From: Undaria pinnatifida
Lineage: Eukaryota > Sar > Phaeophyceae > Laminariales > Alariaceae
Assembly (NCBI GenBank): GCA_012845835.1
Contig: JABAKD010000025.1
Location: 21,539,923-21,603,922 of the forward strand
Direction of reading: 5' to 3'
DNA length: 64,000 nt
Part shown: positions 45,534-57,790 of the stretch, piece by piece
Layout of the letters: every line of letters begins with the position of its first letter
Position numbering within the stretch: position 1 is the first letter of the stretch
Notes under the pieces: generated by a model
What the model saw: only the letters and a program-made list of their open reading frames with translations
Database searches by the model: none
What the model was told of the DNA's origin: nothing
Position numbers and translations under genes: made by a program

Positions 45534-46683
45534 TTAACCGATGGCTCGCTGCGCGCGTAGGCACTTTACGAGGTCTGAGAAGCGCTTGAGGCTGTGGATG
45601 CTGTCGGGAAGGTCGAAACCCATCGTGCGCGCGCGCTGCCCCATGAAGAGGCAAGGAGACGGGCTTGCTCCGGGGGCTGCACATTGCCGTTGTAAGTCGG
45701 CAACGGACAGGACGCGGCGGGCCGTGATGTGGCGGACGATGTTGTCGGCCACTGTCGCTTTGAGGCGGCGAATGTCACCGGATGCTCGTACGTAGTTCCC
45801 TGTAATGTGAAAAGTAACGTTTAGCGAGGAGGGGTGGACGCCATGTGGAGAAAGTGTGTACGTGGGACACCGTGTACACAGCGGCAGGGAGCAACTGCTG
45901 CTGTAACACACGCACACAACTCACAGCAGGTACAGATCGCCACGCAAACACACGTGACGGACGCAACTCTGACATAGATTGCCACGCAAGCGCATGCGAC
46001 ACACGTATCCCTGATATATGAGCGCTGGAGGAAGGTGAGTTGAATTTATCTTTGCAAAGGAGAGGACACACGACCACGACACGCTCACAGACACGCATGT
46101 ACACACAAATGTTGCATTATCACTACTGCTGTATGTGCACGACCGCTCTCTGCAAGACGCGGACGGAGACCGGATCTAGCGTTAAGAGTCGTGATGTGCG
46201 CAGTGTATGAACAGCAGTGGTGCACACACACAAATGTTACACACATCACTACTGCTGTACGTGCATGACAGCTCTCTACGAGACGTGGACGGAGACAGAA
46301 CCTAGTGTTGACAGTCGTGACGTGTGCAGTGTATGAACAGCAGTGATGCACACGCTCAAATGTTACACGCACACATCACTACTGCTGTATGTGCATGACA
46401 GCTCTTTATGATACGTGGACGCAGACAGGACTTAGTGTGAGTGTAGTGATGTGCGCAATGTATGAACAGTAGTGGTGCACACACCTGTCCCAAGAATCGG
46501 CAGTTCCCGTTGAGGAGAGATTGCCAACTGCAGTTGTCTTCCGCGCTGTACGAAACAGTTGAGATATTCCGACGCCGTAGTACGAGGTTGCTTGGGCAGT
46601 GAAGTTGATGAATCGCGTGCTGTTATCCTCGCAAGGTAGCAGGACGCAGCAAACCCCCCAAACGAAGACGTTGAGTGAACCAT
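45534..46683 (-). CDS. Small two-exon gene, 154 codons, function unknown
   Basis: Exon 1 is 46683-46485 and starts at ATG (MVHSTSSFGGFAAS). Its donor GACAG|GTGTGT is phase 1. Exon 2 is 45799-45534, after the strong acceptor ttttcacattacag, and starts with two bases that complete a Gly codon, so the phases fit exactly. It ends at TAA. The N-terminus is rich in S, T, A and R with few acids, which would suit an organelle transit peptide. The rest is basic and helical (VRASGDIRRLKATVADNIVR, SIHSLKRFSDLVKCLRAQ). I recognise no family. The intron (686 bp) is mostly a 128-bp tandem repeat. A dispersed repeat begins about 100 bp upstream, so the gene might belong to a mobile unit, but the inverted repeat copy near 10 kb shows no trace of it. 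Confidence 0.6.
46085..46484. repeat. 128-bp minisatellite in the intron of the small gene
   Basis: About three units marked by cactactgctgta at 46121, 46247 and 46377, with caaatgttacac and acagcagtg blocks. It lies wholly inside the intron of the gene at 45534-46683. Confidence 0.7.
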
Positions 46684-46779
46684 GTGAAGGTGTGATGTAA
46701 GGGGTGGTCTCGTCAGTCATCGAGGTACCTCTCTGTAGGGACGTTCTGCTGCACGTTAGGCAGAGATTGGGCCACAGCA

Positions 46780-47980
46780 GCAGCAGTTGGTACACCGGAA
46801 GATTTGAAGAAGGCAAAGAACACGCAGCCGAAGAAAAACAGAAGTCAACATGGAGCAGACATGCGCAGGCTCTTGTAGCAGACACCCACAGCAGTCGCAA
46901 GAGAGGAGCAGCGACTGCAGCGAGGCAGGACACGCGCCAACCTCGAGTAAAACGCGACGAGGAGGGAGGCGTCTCCCACAGAGGACGGGCGCATGGTAAG
47001 GTTGGAGGGGTGTTGTACCGAAGAGCGTTTGTTTTTATTCCGTGGCCGTTAAATTTTATTTATTTTTTTCGAAGGGGCAACGTTTTTCAGGAGGAGATTC
47101 ATTAATGTAGCCCAGGTCACAGATATTGGAGGTATGTTCGCATATAATAGCGAAGATGAAGACGTCAAAAGTGAATGTTTATGGCGACCATATGAACCAT
47201 TGCAGACTCTCACAGCAGTCGCTAGAAGAGAGGAGCAGCGACAGAAGCGAGGTGTAGTCGAGGGAAGGAGACACACAACCCCTCAACAGCAGCGGAGTGG
47301 TGGTCGTGTTTGGTTAGGACGGCAACCGAACAGTGCTTGAATGCAAACAGCAGTGTCGGGGGGGCAACGCGACCCCCCCCCCGAGACCCCCCCGCGGGCC
47401 CTCATCAGTGTACGCCGCAAATTCATCCACAGGTGGTACGTGGGCACGGCAGCCGAACAGTGCTCTGATGCAGATATCTCAGCGCATCCTCAAAGCCGCG
47501 TACAGCAGTACTAGTGCAATAATAGGATGAAAGGCAGAGTTCTGCTGGTTGTAGTCCAGAGAAGGAGACCTACAATTCCTCCGCAGCAGAAGTGTAGTGT
47601 TAGGTTGGCACGGCAGCCGAACAGTGCTTGGATGCAAATAGCCCTGTGGTGATTGGATGCAAACAGCACTGTGGTGACTGGGTGCAAATGCAGAGCAACC
47701 TCAAGGCCACGTAAAGCAGTAGTATTGCAATTGGAAGAAAGGCAGAGTTCTGTGGGGCATAGTCGAGAGAAGGCAACCTACAACCCCTCAATCGCAGCAG
47801 CAGTGGTGGTCGTGTTTGGTTGGCACGGCAACCGAACAGTGCTTGAATACGAATGGCAGTGTCGGCGGGGGCCACGCGACCCCCTCCGACCCCACCCCTC
47901 CCCCGGCCCCTCGTCAGTGTTCGTCGCAAAATTATCCACCAGTGTTACGTTGGCACGGCAGTCGAACAGTGCGTGGATGC
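46780..47980 (+). repeat. Dispersed repeat, about 1.2 kb, copy 2
   Basis: Partner of 9780-10720. The right part (47210-47980) repeats internally: cgaacagtgcttg at about 47328, 47611 and 47834, and gagaaggagacctacaa-like blocks at 47263, 47561 and 47765, with C-runs (cccccc) between them. It starts about 100 bp upstream of the ATG of the small gene at 46683. Confidence 0.55.
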
Positions 47981-48060
47981 AAATAGCAGTGTAGGGGGGG
48001 GGCGACGCGCCCCCCCCTAGAGCCCCCCCCCCCCGACCCCCCCCTTCCCGGGCCCTCGTT
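47970..48060. other. Mixed G- and C-run tract
   Basis: A G run (gggggggggcg) followed by several C runs at the right end of the dispersed repeat at 46780. It can fold back on itself or form a quadruplex. Confidence 0.5.
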
Positions 48061-48339
48061 AGTGTGCGTTGGAAGAGTCCAGACAGTGCGCGTTGGAAGT
48101 CTCCCCGACAGTATGCGTTGGAAATATATGTAGTGGATTTTTAACAGTACATATAGTCTACAGCAGTGGTATGTGTCACGCTGGATAACAGCAACATCAT
48201 TTTTTCAATCACGTGAGAGAGTCGGCGTGTTACAATGGACATCACTGAAAGCGTCAGTCGTATATGGCCATCGGTTTTCTCGGGGCACTCAGGCTACCGC
48301 GTGGGGCCCGCACTGAGCGCTTGATACATTTTGGAAAAT

Positions 48340-48500
48340 TATGAAATACACTTTTCAGCTGTGAGATCGACGAAAAAGATCTTCTGATCAAAATTCAGCT
48401 TTGCAAGCTGCGTGCGATGGGTCGATCGCGCTCGTGTTACGGGGTGTGCATACCCTACATGTCGGTGACTGCCCTGCTAATGCCGGGGTCATAGTATAGT
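48340..48500 (-). repeat. Dispersed repeat A, partial copy in reverse
   Basis: The reverse complement reads ggcattagcagggcagtcac then caccccgtaacacgagcgcg, collinear with 44370-44470. Confidence 0.5.
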
Positions 48501-49299
48501 AGTAATTGTATTATACGGCAATCAAAAAGCACAACAAGCACTTAATTTGTATGAAATATAGGGCTGGGCGCTGACTGACTTAGTCAGTATCGACTATACT
48601 GTGGTAAGATCAATCATCATACTGGACTGCAGCTGTATACTGGCCGAGCGAAGCGACTAACGCCGAGCGAACCGAGGCGGCCCAGAGTAGCTCGACCGAT
48701 AGCCCGCCCCCGGTTTGTGGGCGGAGAACCGCTAGAGGCGCCGCCGGAGGCCCCAATAATACGCATTTTTGTTTCGTTTCCCATCACAATCGGGGCTCAA
48801 AACTGTGTTGGCCGGGGAGGGTGGGTGCGGTCATCGACACATGAAAACAAGGAAAAGACAAGAAAATTACATGCAACGTGTGACGATGATGGGACGTTCT
48901 TCATGCTGTTGGTGTTCGCGCAGATGCATTTCAAATCGTTCTGAAGTATAGTATTACATTTTATATTAGATTTTTACTGTTACCCCGTCACTCCTCCCGT
49001 TGGGGCAGAGGGTAGTAGTAGGCTCTTGCCAGCAAACAAAACACAGGAAAACACAGGCCAACAACAAAAATGCCAAAACAAATGAAAAACAAAACAAGAC
49101 GAAGGAACGCTGCTCGTGCATGTAACCGGTATCAGGTATCAGGTACTCAACGCAGAGACTGGTCCAAATAGGAATAAAGTGGAAATAACGAACGCGCGAG
49201 AATCCTTAACAGCCGGGGGTGGCACAGATATTTTTGCGTACCAATAAGAGACAGGCGAAAGGAAGGAACGCGTGAAAACGAGCAACAGCCGGGGGGCCG
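48501..49299. other. No gene seen
   Basis: Nothing with coding or repeat structure stands out. Confidence 0.4.
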
Positions 49300-49570
49300 T
49301 CAAATTTTATCCCCCTCAAAAACGGGTTTTTGTAGTTTCCGTGCACAGGTTGAGAAGCATCACCCTGTTGTCCTTGGTACAAGCTATTTCCAAGAGCATT
49401 CGCCGACCTAATATACCCTTTTAACGAAGACACGCACACACACCCGGTAATGCGCGCATTCGGAGTATCACGCACGCTTGCAAATACTCCGGAGTATGAG
49501 TTTCGACGAAATCTTCCAAATCTTCCACCTTCGATCTTGCCTGACTGTGCTGGAGTGTATTTTTAGTTTT
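49300..49570 (+). repeat. Dispersed repeat A, copy
   Basis: Contains cccctcaaaaacgggttttt, catcaccctgttg and cattcggagtatcacgcacg. Confidence 0.5.
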
Positions 49571-49824
49571 AGAAATACGAGGACACACACCGAGTGAATA
49601 CGTCAATACGGAGTATGATAAGCAACCTTAAAATGTAATATGAGCTTCGACCAAATCTTCCAATTTGAAATATTCGATCTCACAGGTGCAGCGTATTATA
49701 TTTTTTTATATCATATCAATTCACAGGTTACTACAGCAGAACCATGACGTGTTCGTTCGACAGTTGTTCTTGAAAGTGATTTAATATATACGCCTAGACC
49801 TAGCACCACGCGTATAGCAAGCCC

Positions 49825-49935
49825 CTACATATATGCGTAATACGCGCGATCGGAGTATCACACACAAGCTTGCAAGAATGAGTTTTGGCCAAATCTTCGA
49901 TCTCACAGCTAGCTGGAGTGTATTTCTATATTTCA
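49825..49935 (+). repeat. Dispersed repeat A, partial copy
   Basis: Only the right end is present: gcgcgatcggagtatcacac, gcttgcaag and cagctagctggagtgta. Confidence 0.45.
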
Positions 49936-50319
49936 CGTGACCTAAACCTCGTGAACCCTCCCCCCCGCTCGCCTTTTTTTTTCTTTTTTTTTTTTTTCTC
50001 TTTTCCTGCTCCCTCTTCTTGCTCAAACGCCCCACGTAACCTCGAAATCTGCCAGAGCAATAAACACCTCCAAGCTTGAAATATCACCCCTTTGACTTTG
50101 TGTTTCTAGAGCCATCCATGCCGCTGCTGCAATTCACCTCCCCCCCCCTTCAACTAACGCCCCGTTCTTCCCCACCACCCGCACCATCGCCTAGAAGACC
50201 TAGCACCACGCGTATTATAGCAAACCCCGACAACATCTATGCGACCTAAAAATGTTGCCTAAAAAACCCTTTCGTCTCCCCCCCCCCCCCCCGCTCACTC
50301 TTGATCAAACCCAGGCCCC

Positions 50320-50655
50320 CACGCCCATGAAAACTTCGCTCTCCCCTCACCGGTTATTCGACTTACAGGATTCACTTGATAAACTGATGCATTTTACTCT
50401 ACAGCTGCCAGATTTTGTCCCCCTCAAAAACGGGTTTTTTTGTAGTTTCCGCGCACAGAATGACTAACATCACCCTGTTGACCCTGATAGCTACGCTGTA
50501 GTAGTTGCAAGGGAATCGCCGACCTATATCCTTAATGAGGCCGCACAACCCGTGATGCGCGCGATCGGAGTATCACACACAGCTTGCAATAATGAATGTT
50601 GACAAAATTTTCGATCTCACAGCTGGATGGAGTGTATGATTATTTCTGTAATATA
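50320..50655 (+). repeat. Dispersed repeat A, copy
   Basis: Full-length match to 2925-3250, ending cacagctggatggagtgta. Preceded by a C-run (about 50279-50292), as the 2925 copy is. Confidence 0.6.
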
Positions 50656-50812
50656 TACACACGCCATTGCTCAGTAAGGGTCGTTCTTAACGAAAAGATA
50701 AGTCGGGTTTTCACGGAATAAATAATTTCGGGAAAAAACTAAAACTTCAATCCCGAAAAAGCTTGCCTCTGATATTTTTGTAGTTTTATTTCAGGAAAAA
50801 CTTGAAATTTAG

Positions 50813-51076
50813 TTACATGCGGGTGTAGAGGATCAAGCTGTGCCACCAGTCACGGGCGCACAACATTGAGCGAGGTGGTTCCCAAGCAAGGTCTTCGGCA
50901 GGTGGTGACTGGTCGCAGGATACGCAGTGAGTTTCTCGGCTCTTTTTGTCGAGGTGACAAAGTAACTGCACCGAGGCGGCCGACCGATCGAGCTCGCTGA
51001 GGGCAGCAGATGATATTTTTGTCACGCCGGGCGTTGCATCTCGACGAGATGGATGGTGACGGATTTCACTCCTCAA
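50813..51076 (-). other. Possible terminal exon, unrecognised
   Basis: It reads SSAALSELDRSAASVQLLCH, then DKKSRETHCVSCDQSPP, ending at TAA near 50814. An AG with a pyrimidine run (ctgctgccctcag) lies inside at about 51003 and would make a short last exon. No upstream exon was found. Confidence 0.25.
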
Positions 51077-51786
51077 GGCACCGACACATGCCTACGAGTG
51101 AGATCGCGACTCCAGTGGGACAACCGCGCGGGTTACTTCCGCGAGCGTTGCTGTTCTAGTGCCGGTTCTGTCCCGGGTGGAAGACTGTTTTGCGAGCTAA
51201 CTGAGGTTCGTATCACATGCTCGCTACGATTTACCCATCCATGAGGATTTCGGTGAAAACCTGCAATTTCATCAAAAACCGAAATGTTGTATGTTTCGTT
51301 GAAAGAATGACCCTAATACAACCTGAACAACATCATGTTTTCAATTTCTAAAGATAACTGCACATTTCTAATTTACGGGAGGTACCGGGCTCACACACAC
51401 ACAACCAACAGAAAACTCTACCTTCTTAGCTTAGCTGTTAGTGCTCGGTACATTTTCAGTATCTAGTTCTGGAGTGCATGGTGTACATGGTGTACATTTT
51501 ATAATACATGCAGTATAATAGCATCAGGTGACGATGCTTCTACTCCTTTCTACGGCGGCAGGACCTTCGGAACCAGATATGGTTGCTGCCGACTGCCCCA
51601 GGTGTTAGCTTGGTGGTGTCTAGTGTCGTCATCATCTGCTCTGTTGTTATTAAATAGTTGGGGGATGCCTGTTTCTCGCCTTGGTTTTTTTCTCTCTGAT
51701 TTTTCGCCTCCTTTCTTTCACTCTCCTACGTACTTCATTTGAAAGCTGTTGATTGTTCATTGTTGATCGTTGATTGTTGATTGTTG

Positions 51787-52072
<286 letters not shown>

Positions 52073-52689
52073 TCTTGCGCAAAATCAAAAGTTGGTGGTC
52101 GCAGGACAGGCTTCAATCACTCTAGAGTGAGTGGAAGAACAGCCACCACCCATATGTATGACATAATAATATGAAAACGTATAATATGAAAAGGTAAAAC
52201 GATCCGAACGTGGTACACGCACATATCACACAGGATTAGCGCACACGTCGTACACCCGCAAAAAAACAAAATGAAAATGCAGTCGGAAATAAGCGGGGGC
52301 GGGTGTGACGTAAAATGTCATCCAACCACCCGGCCAGCACTTCAATACGCCCGCCTGCGAAACACCAGAGACAATTGAAAATAAACACGTACCAGGTACT
52401 AAAGAAGAAAATCAAGACCTGTTGGTGTGCTGGCTTCAGTGTGTTTTATGCTCGTGTCTTTACTTATTGCGTGTGGCATTGCATCGTTGCCAAATCACCT
52501 TGCTGCATTCTCAACAGATCGTATCTATTGTCTTTGTACCTGGTGGTTTGTGACCACGGAGCTCGTCTCCCTTGTAAGCATCGACACGGACGTTGGTCGT
52601 GCTGGATGTACACAGTAGATGGGCGGAAATATCCAAGGTTATGTCAGGTAAAATAAGTGTACTTCGGTAAACCTGAAGAAAATACCCGC

Positions 52690-52860
52690 GGGTACGTACC
52701 CGTACCCTACGTTAGATACGGGCCTCGATAGCTTACCTACTAGGTGTTAAGTACGTTAGGCACGGTGCACGATACCTTACCTGAGTTTTAGGTACGATAG
52801 GTACGTCGCCCCAATGCTTACCCGGGGTATAGGTATACCCAACGACGCAATACCATGGTA
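52690..52860 (+). repeat. GGTAC-rich repeat, outlying copy
   Basis: Contains accttacctgag, ttaggtacgataggtacg and cttacccggggtataggta, like the units at 53430-53830. Confidence 0.5.
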
Positions 52861-53429
52861 TAGGCACAAGAGCTCAAAACACGTTGATACTCGAAATGTG
52901 TCGTACGACATGCGAAGTGCTCAACGTCATCTGCGAGACCAAAACAATAAACAAATTCAGAATCCTATTTATGAAGAATACGGTCTCCCTGCCATCCACG
53001 CATGCCATCTTCTACCTGGGGCACACCCAGGGCGCCTGTCGCCCAGACGTGCCCAACCGAGGAGGTAGATTAGCAGCAACCCCGAGGGTAGATAAGCGTT
53101 CGAGAGCATTGCCGACGAGGAGGGGCTCGTGAGGCGTCGTTCGTGTACTCTGGCAATTACGTCACTCCATAGCGGTGGTTTTGCATTTGGCCGTATCCTA
53201 CGAAGTAGCTTATTAAGAAATACCGGCCATGGTGTTTAGTTCAAAAGATTTGTCGCGTTTCATGGATGGACGTCAGATCAAACGTTTTCGCAGCGTCTAC
53301 TGTCAGAGCCAGTCGTCGATACCTGCTGCCAGCAGCTTGCTGCTGCCAGTAGAGTACCACTGCCAGCAAAATGCTGCTTTGATGCCCAGCCCCACCGATT
53401 TACGTTTTTTGTACAGTTACGTGCGCGTA

Positions 53430-53830
53430 AATTCGGGTACCCGCACTTAGGTACGGACTACAATACCTTACCTTACGTTTTCGGTACGATATCTACTCCG
53501 CTCCAATAATTCTCCGGGTATAGGTGTACCCGTCGACGAAGTATACCCGAGTTTAGGTACGAGCCTTGAGGGGACCTCGATACCTTACTTGAGGTTTAGG
53601 TTCGATGGGCACCCCACTTCAATACTTACCCGGGTACAGGTATTGCCGTGGACGAAATACCCGCGTTTAGGTACGAGCCTTGGGACTACCCTAATACCTT
53701 TTCTAAGTGTTAGATACGTTGGGTAAGGCTGCGCCAGTACCTTACCAATGTGCTTAGACTGAAGTTTTAGGTACGTTAGGTACGACCTCAAGAACTTACC
53801 CGGGTAGTCTATAGGTATAGACTATACCTT
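53430..53830 (+). repeat. GGTAC-rich tandem repeat, about 125 bp, three units
   Basis: Units contain ataccttact, ttaggtacga, caatacttacccgggta, caggtattgccg or tataggtgtacccg, and aataccc(g)cgtttaggtacgag. Boundaries are approximate. Confidence 0.6.
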
Positions 53831-54484
53831 GCCTAACACACCTTGGATATATCAGTTGAATGTGACGAACACGCCAACCACAGATATCACACTTGTGTAC
53901 TCGTAGTTGGGTAGTGGCAAATGACAGCCGAATTGATATACCGGTATGCAATGGGCGTTAAGCGACAAACTAGAGAGTGGCATGGCGACTGCTGTCGGCG
54001 AGAAGTAAAACGTTTTCTCTGCCATCCGTCTCTGGCAATGCTCCAACAAGGGTGCCTGGTCTCGCCGCGTTGTATCGCATAAATATCGCTGCCGTCGCAC
54101 CTGTTGTTCGACGACCGCTGTCTCCGACAGTAGACGATACACCGGAAAAAGTACAATCTACAGTAGTAGCTGTTCAGGTGCCGACAGGGTAGCACGCAGC
54201 AGACAGCGTTCTTGCGAGCTCAAGCGTATACCGTTTGCGTGGTGCCACAAATCAAGCGCCACGAAGTCGCGTCACGGCTGCATATTCACCACAATTGGGT
54301 CTCGGATAAGAGCGGACGAATGAGACCACGTGGACGGACTCATTAGTCATATGCACTGTTAATACCATACACAAGAGTACTGCTGTACTGGAGAATGGAA
54401 ACAAAAAAGCATCAAGACTAGCGGAGGAAACTTAATTGAATTGTAATTATCTGTTCTGTCATTCCCCCAATTAACTTCGAACTT

Positions 54485-54805
54485 TTTCTTTGTCATTCTC
54501 TTTGTCCAGGCGTAACTCAGATCCGGGGTCACTAGGGAGGCTATTATCCTTCCTCCCCAATACGGTACGCGCCTTCGTTTTCGTAGCGTGGGGACTCCAG
54601 ACTCGCCTCGAATTGCCCCTACTGCTCACGCTGCTAGGCGCTCTCAGCAGTTGGTTCTTTGATTTTGGTTAGTAAAAAAACGCGAAAGCCCGACCCACGC
54701 GGATTTCAAATTCCAGAACCAGCCTCTATTAACACGGTTACTGTAGAAGATTTCGAGGGTAACCCCGATTAATAGACGACAGGGGCGACCGGCTTCTACG
54801 AACGA
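54485..54805 (+). repeat. Dispersed repeat B, copy
   Basis: Partner of 42825: caggcgtaactcagatccgg, gctctcagcagttgg, then gagggtaacc and ggggcgaccggcttc. Confidence 0.45.
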
Positions 54806-55959
54806 GGATTTTGATAGGGGGGGCTTGCGTAGAATACCTGACATGTTTATGTACTACGTAGACGTATCATTTTATGCTTACGGCAACGAAAATATTTTGG
54901 GCCGCACCTGAGCCGGTCCTCCAGCTTGTCCGATCAGAGAAACTCGAACCCTATTTCCACGATGGACACGGAAAACTTCAAACACGTCAAAGTCCGTGTG
55001 TAGCCTGTAGGTACGCGATGTGATATGCTGCGGGTTAGCAGCCTTGAGGGTCGCGCCCTACTACCGGAGTATGTGATTCCCGCCCGACGCTACCCCACGA
55101 GACTGCACTAAAATAAGAAAAACGTGACGCGTAATCCTACAGGGTATCTGCGCATGACGCCACGCGCTCAATGGGGCGAACCCAGGACATTTTTAACGCG
55201 ACGACAGCAGTGGCCGGTGAAACCACACGAAACTCCACAACAGTTAGCGATATATAACGACAAAAAAAAACCGGTAGATAACCGGCGGTAGTAACAACGG
55301 CCGATAGGACCGCATGAAAAAAAAATGGCAAGTTTTGGATAGCAAGGAAATAGTCCATCGACGGAGTTGCGAAACCGCAGATATCCGATAAGAACAAAGG
55401 CCACGTGCCGGGGAATATAAAACACCAGCTATACAAAACACTTTCCACTCCACTCTGTGCGTTGTCTTCACATTTAACCGCTCTTTCTACCTAACAACAT
55501 CTATCTGATACACCCAGTGTCCATCCTGAATATTTATCTTGGAGAGATGCAAATAAATTATGTGTCACAGACTGCGAGACAGAGAAAACCAAAAACAAAC
55601 AGTGAACGGCAAGTTATCAAGGTAAACCGAATGACATGCTAGCGCACCGGGTACGAGAACGCAACAAAAGCCATTAAGACCAGGTATTACAGAGTACCAG
55701 GTAGTAGTTAGTGTTGGATATCGTACCGAAAGTGTCGATATAACTTTCATAGAGAAACAAAACTATCGAACCGAAAAAAGCTCGGTATTTCGATAGTCTA
55801 ATGTTTTCGATAATTCAATAAACGATAACGGTACAATACGGTTAAACGATGAAAAGACGAACGTCGCCCGGGGGGGCAAATGACACAGCACCACACTGCA
55901 TGCAGTAGTTAAGGACTTGCCGTTTGCAGCCCGACACCCTACCTATGGGATTACCCCTC

Positions 55960-56700
55960 TATATAGAACATCCTGAAGATAAATGACATCCCATAGGATA
56001 TCCTTTGGATATCCCATGGTATGTCTCATTGTTGGGTGTTGCACGGGATATTCCCTCTGACATTCTATGGGTAGTCCCGTAGGAAATTCTACAAGATCTC
56101 ATCTGGCATTCTATATACGCAGGGAGCCCCAAAGGAAGCCGTCCCATGGGACATCCCATAGGAAGTCCAATGGTATGTCCCACATGATGCCCCTTGAGAA
56201 TATTTATCTCGTGGAATGTTCGATGCGACGTCCCAGGGGATGAAAGACTTCATGGGCCTTAACTCATCCCGGACCATACCATTATTCATCCCACGGGACA
56301 TTTCACGGGATGAACAGCTCCCCGTGGCCAAGGGATGTAATGTCCCATACGGTATTATTCCACGGAATGATCAAACTCTCATGGGCGACCCCGTGGGACA
56401 TCGCGTGGGTTGTGTGAGACCCCATGGGATAGACGATCTCCCACGAACGCGAGATGTAATATGCCATGGGATATCCCATGGGATAAACGGCGTTCCATGA
56501 CGATGTGATATGATGGGAGATATATATCCCATGGGGTGATGGCCATCTCAATGGAGGTACGGATTGAGCTATAGGCCATCCCATAGAACGGCCCGTGGGA
56601 CGTACCATGAGACGTGCACGGGACGTGCAACATCCGGATGCCATATATCATATATTGTCCGGTGGATTGTTCGTGGATCGTCCCATGGTACAGCCCTATA
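55960..56700. repeat. TCCCATGGGA palindrome array, left part
   Basis: Many copies of catgggat/atcccatg, often paired as tcccatggga or with a spacer (ggatatcccatgggat at about 56468). Unit spacing is irregular, 15-40 bp. Both strands look alike because the unit is self-complementary. Confidence 0.65.
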
Positions 56701-56701
56701 A

Positions 56702-57459
56702 CAGGCTGGTTAACGTAAAAAATACAAATGTATTCCTCGATGAATGTCCACGCCGTTTTTCCGATTCAGACAGTGAAACTTTGCACACGTCTTCTATGTG
56801 CCATTGTGAAGACCTCACCTGTCGTGTTGTTTTCGTCTGAGTCGTCGTCAGTGAAATATTTTTGGGAAATGTGTCCAATCTTACTTGGACAAGTTTGTTT
56901 GGGTGAAAAAAAAATAAAGAGCAAAGCCCGGAGTTCAGGCCTCGGGATGGGCATGTCCAACACGTGAGAAAAAAATCACGGTTTATCTCTCAAAAGCGGC
57001 GAGGACATTTGGACTCTTCTTGTGGGTAAAAATGAGCAAAAAAAACTATTTCTTTCAAGCGATTGGGTTTTAGAGTAGGATCCAGTTTTTTTCGCTTAAT
57101 GCTGCTTAATGGTTAACACAGACGGGCAGATCAGATCTTCGATATTTTGAGCGAAAACTTCTACAGAAATGCCTTGGAGTGACTCCAACCGGTTGTTGCT
57201 AAATGAGGCACAATTGTTTTTCTCGCCCTCGATTGGAAAAAGCCTGAATACTATTAAAGAAAATGAAGGCCTGTCATTGGTCCATACAAGGTTTGCTCCA
57301 CTAGAGACATCCCGAGGCCGTTACAAAAGCATTGGCTATGTCGCCCTCTTCCATCGATCGTGGTGGTCAGCACGATGACGAATATTCACCCTTTGACTGG
57401 ATATTTCGAGCGGCATTCGATGGGGAGATAATATATCTTCTTTCACGTGAACCAGCCTG
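56702..57459. mobile_element. 760-bp TIR element, copy 2
   Basis: Collinear over its whole length with the copy at 3304. Ends CAGGCTGGTTAACGTA and gtgaaccagcctg; right flank TA, left flank AA (probably mutated). Its open stretch at 57169-57378 shares EGLSLVxTRFAPLETxRGR with copy 1. It has inserted into an array of TCCCATGGGA palindromes, which continues on both sides. Confidence 0.65.
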
Positions 57460-57464
57460 TAGGA

Positions 57465-57790
57465 TGTTCGGAATCCCCATGGGACATTCTATGGTATAAT
57501 AGAAAGATTCAGAGACCACGGGGCGTACCGTGGGAGAGCCGATTGTAAAGAGCATCGGATAACCCATGGGACACCGCATATGATGCTGGGGGTGCCAGAG
57601 GATAGTAGTGTAGGTTGTCCTATATATACACGAAGGAAGACGTCCCACATGGGAAGTCCCATAGGTTTTTCCGTGGTCCACGGGATTTCCCATGGCAGCT
57701 TCCTACCAGGTATGAGATGTCCCACAATAATGACCATGGGGCCATAAACGATCCATGGAATGTCGTATGTCCTAACGGGCGTCGATTGCA
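57465..57790. repeat. TCCCATGGGA palindrome array, right part
   Basis: The same unit type resumes after the TIR element (ccccatgggacattctatgg, cccatgggacaccgcatatg, ttcccatggcagc), fading near 57790. Confidence 0.6.
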
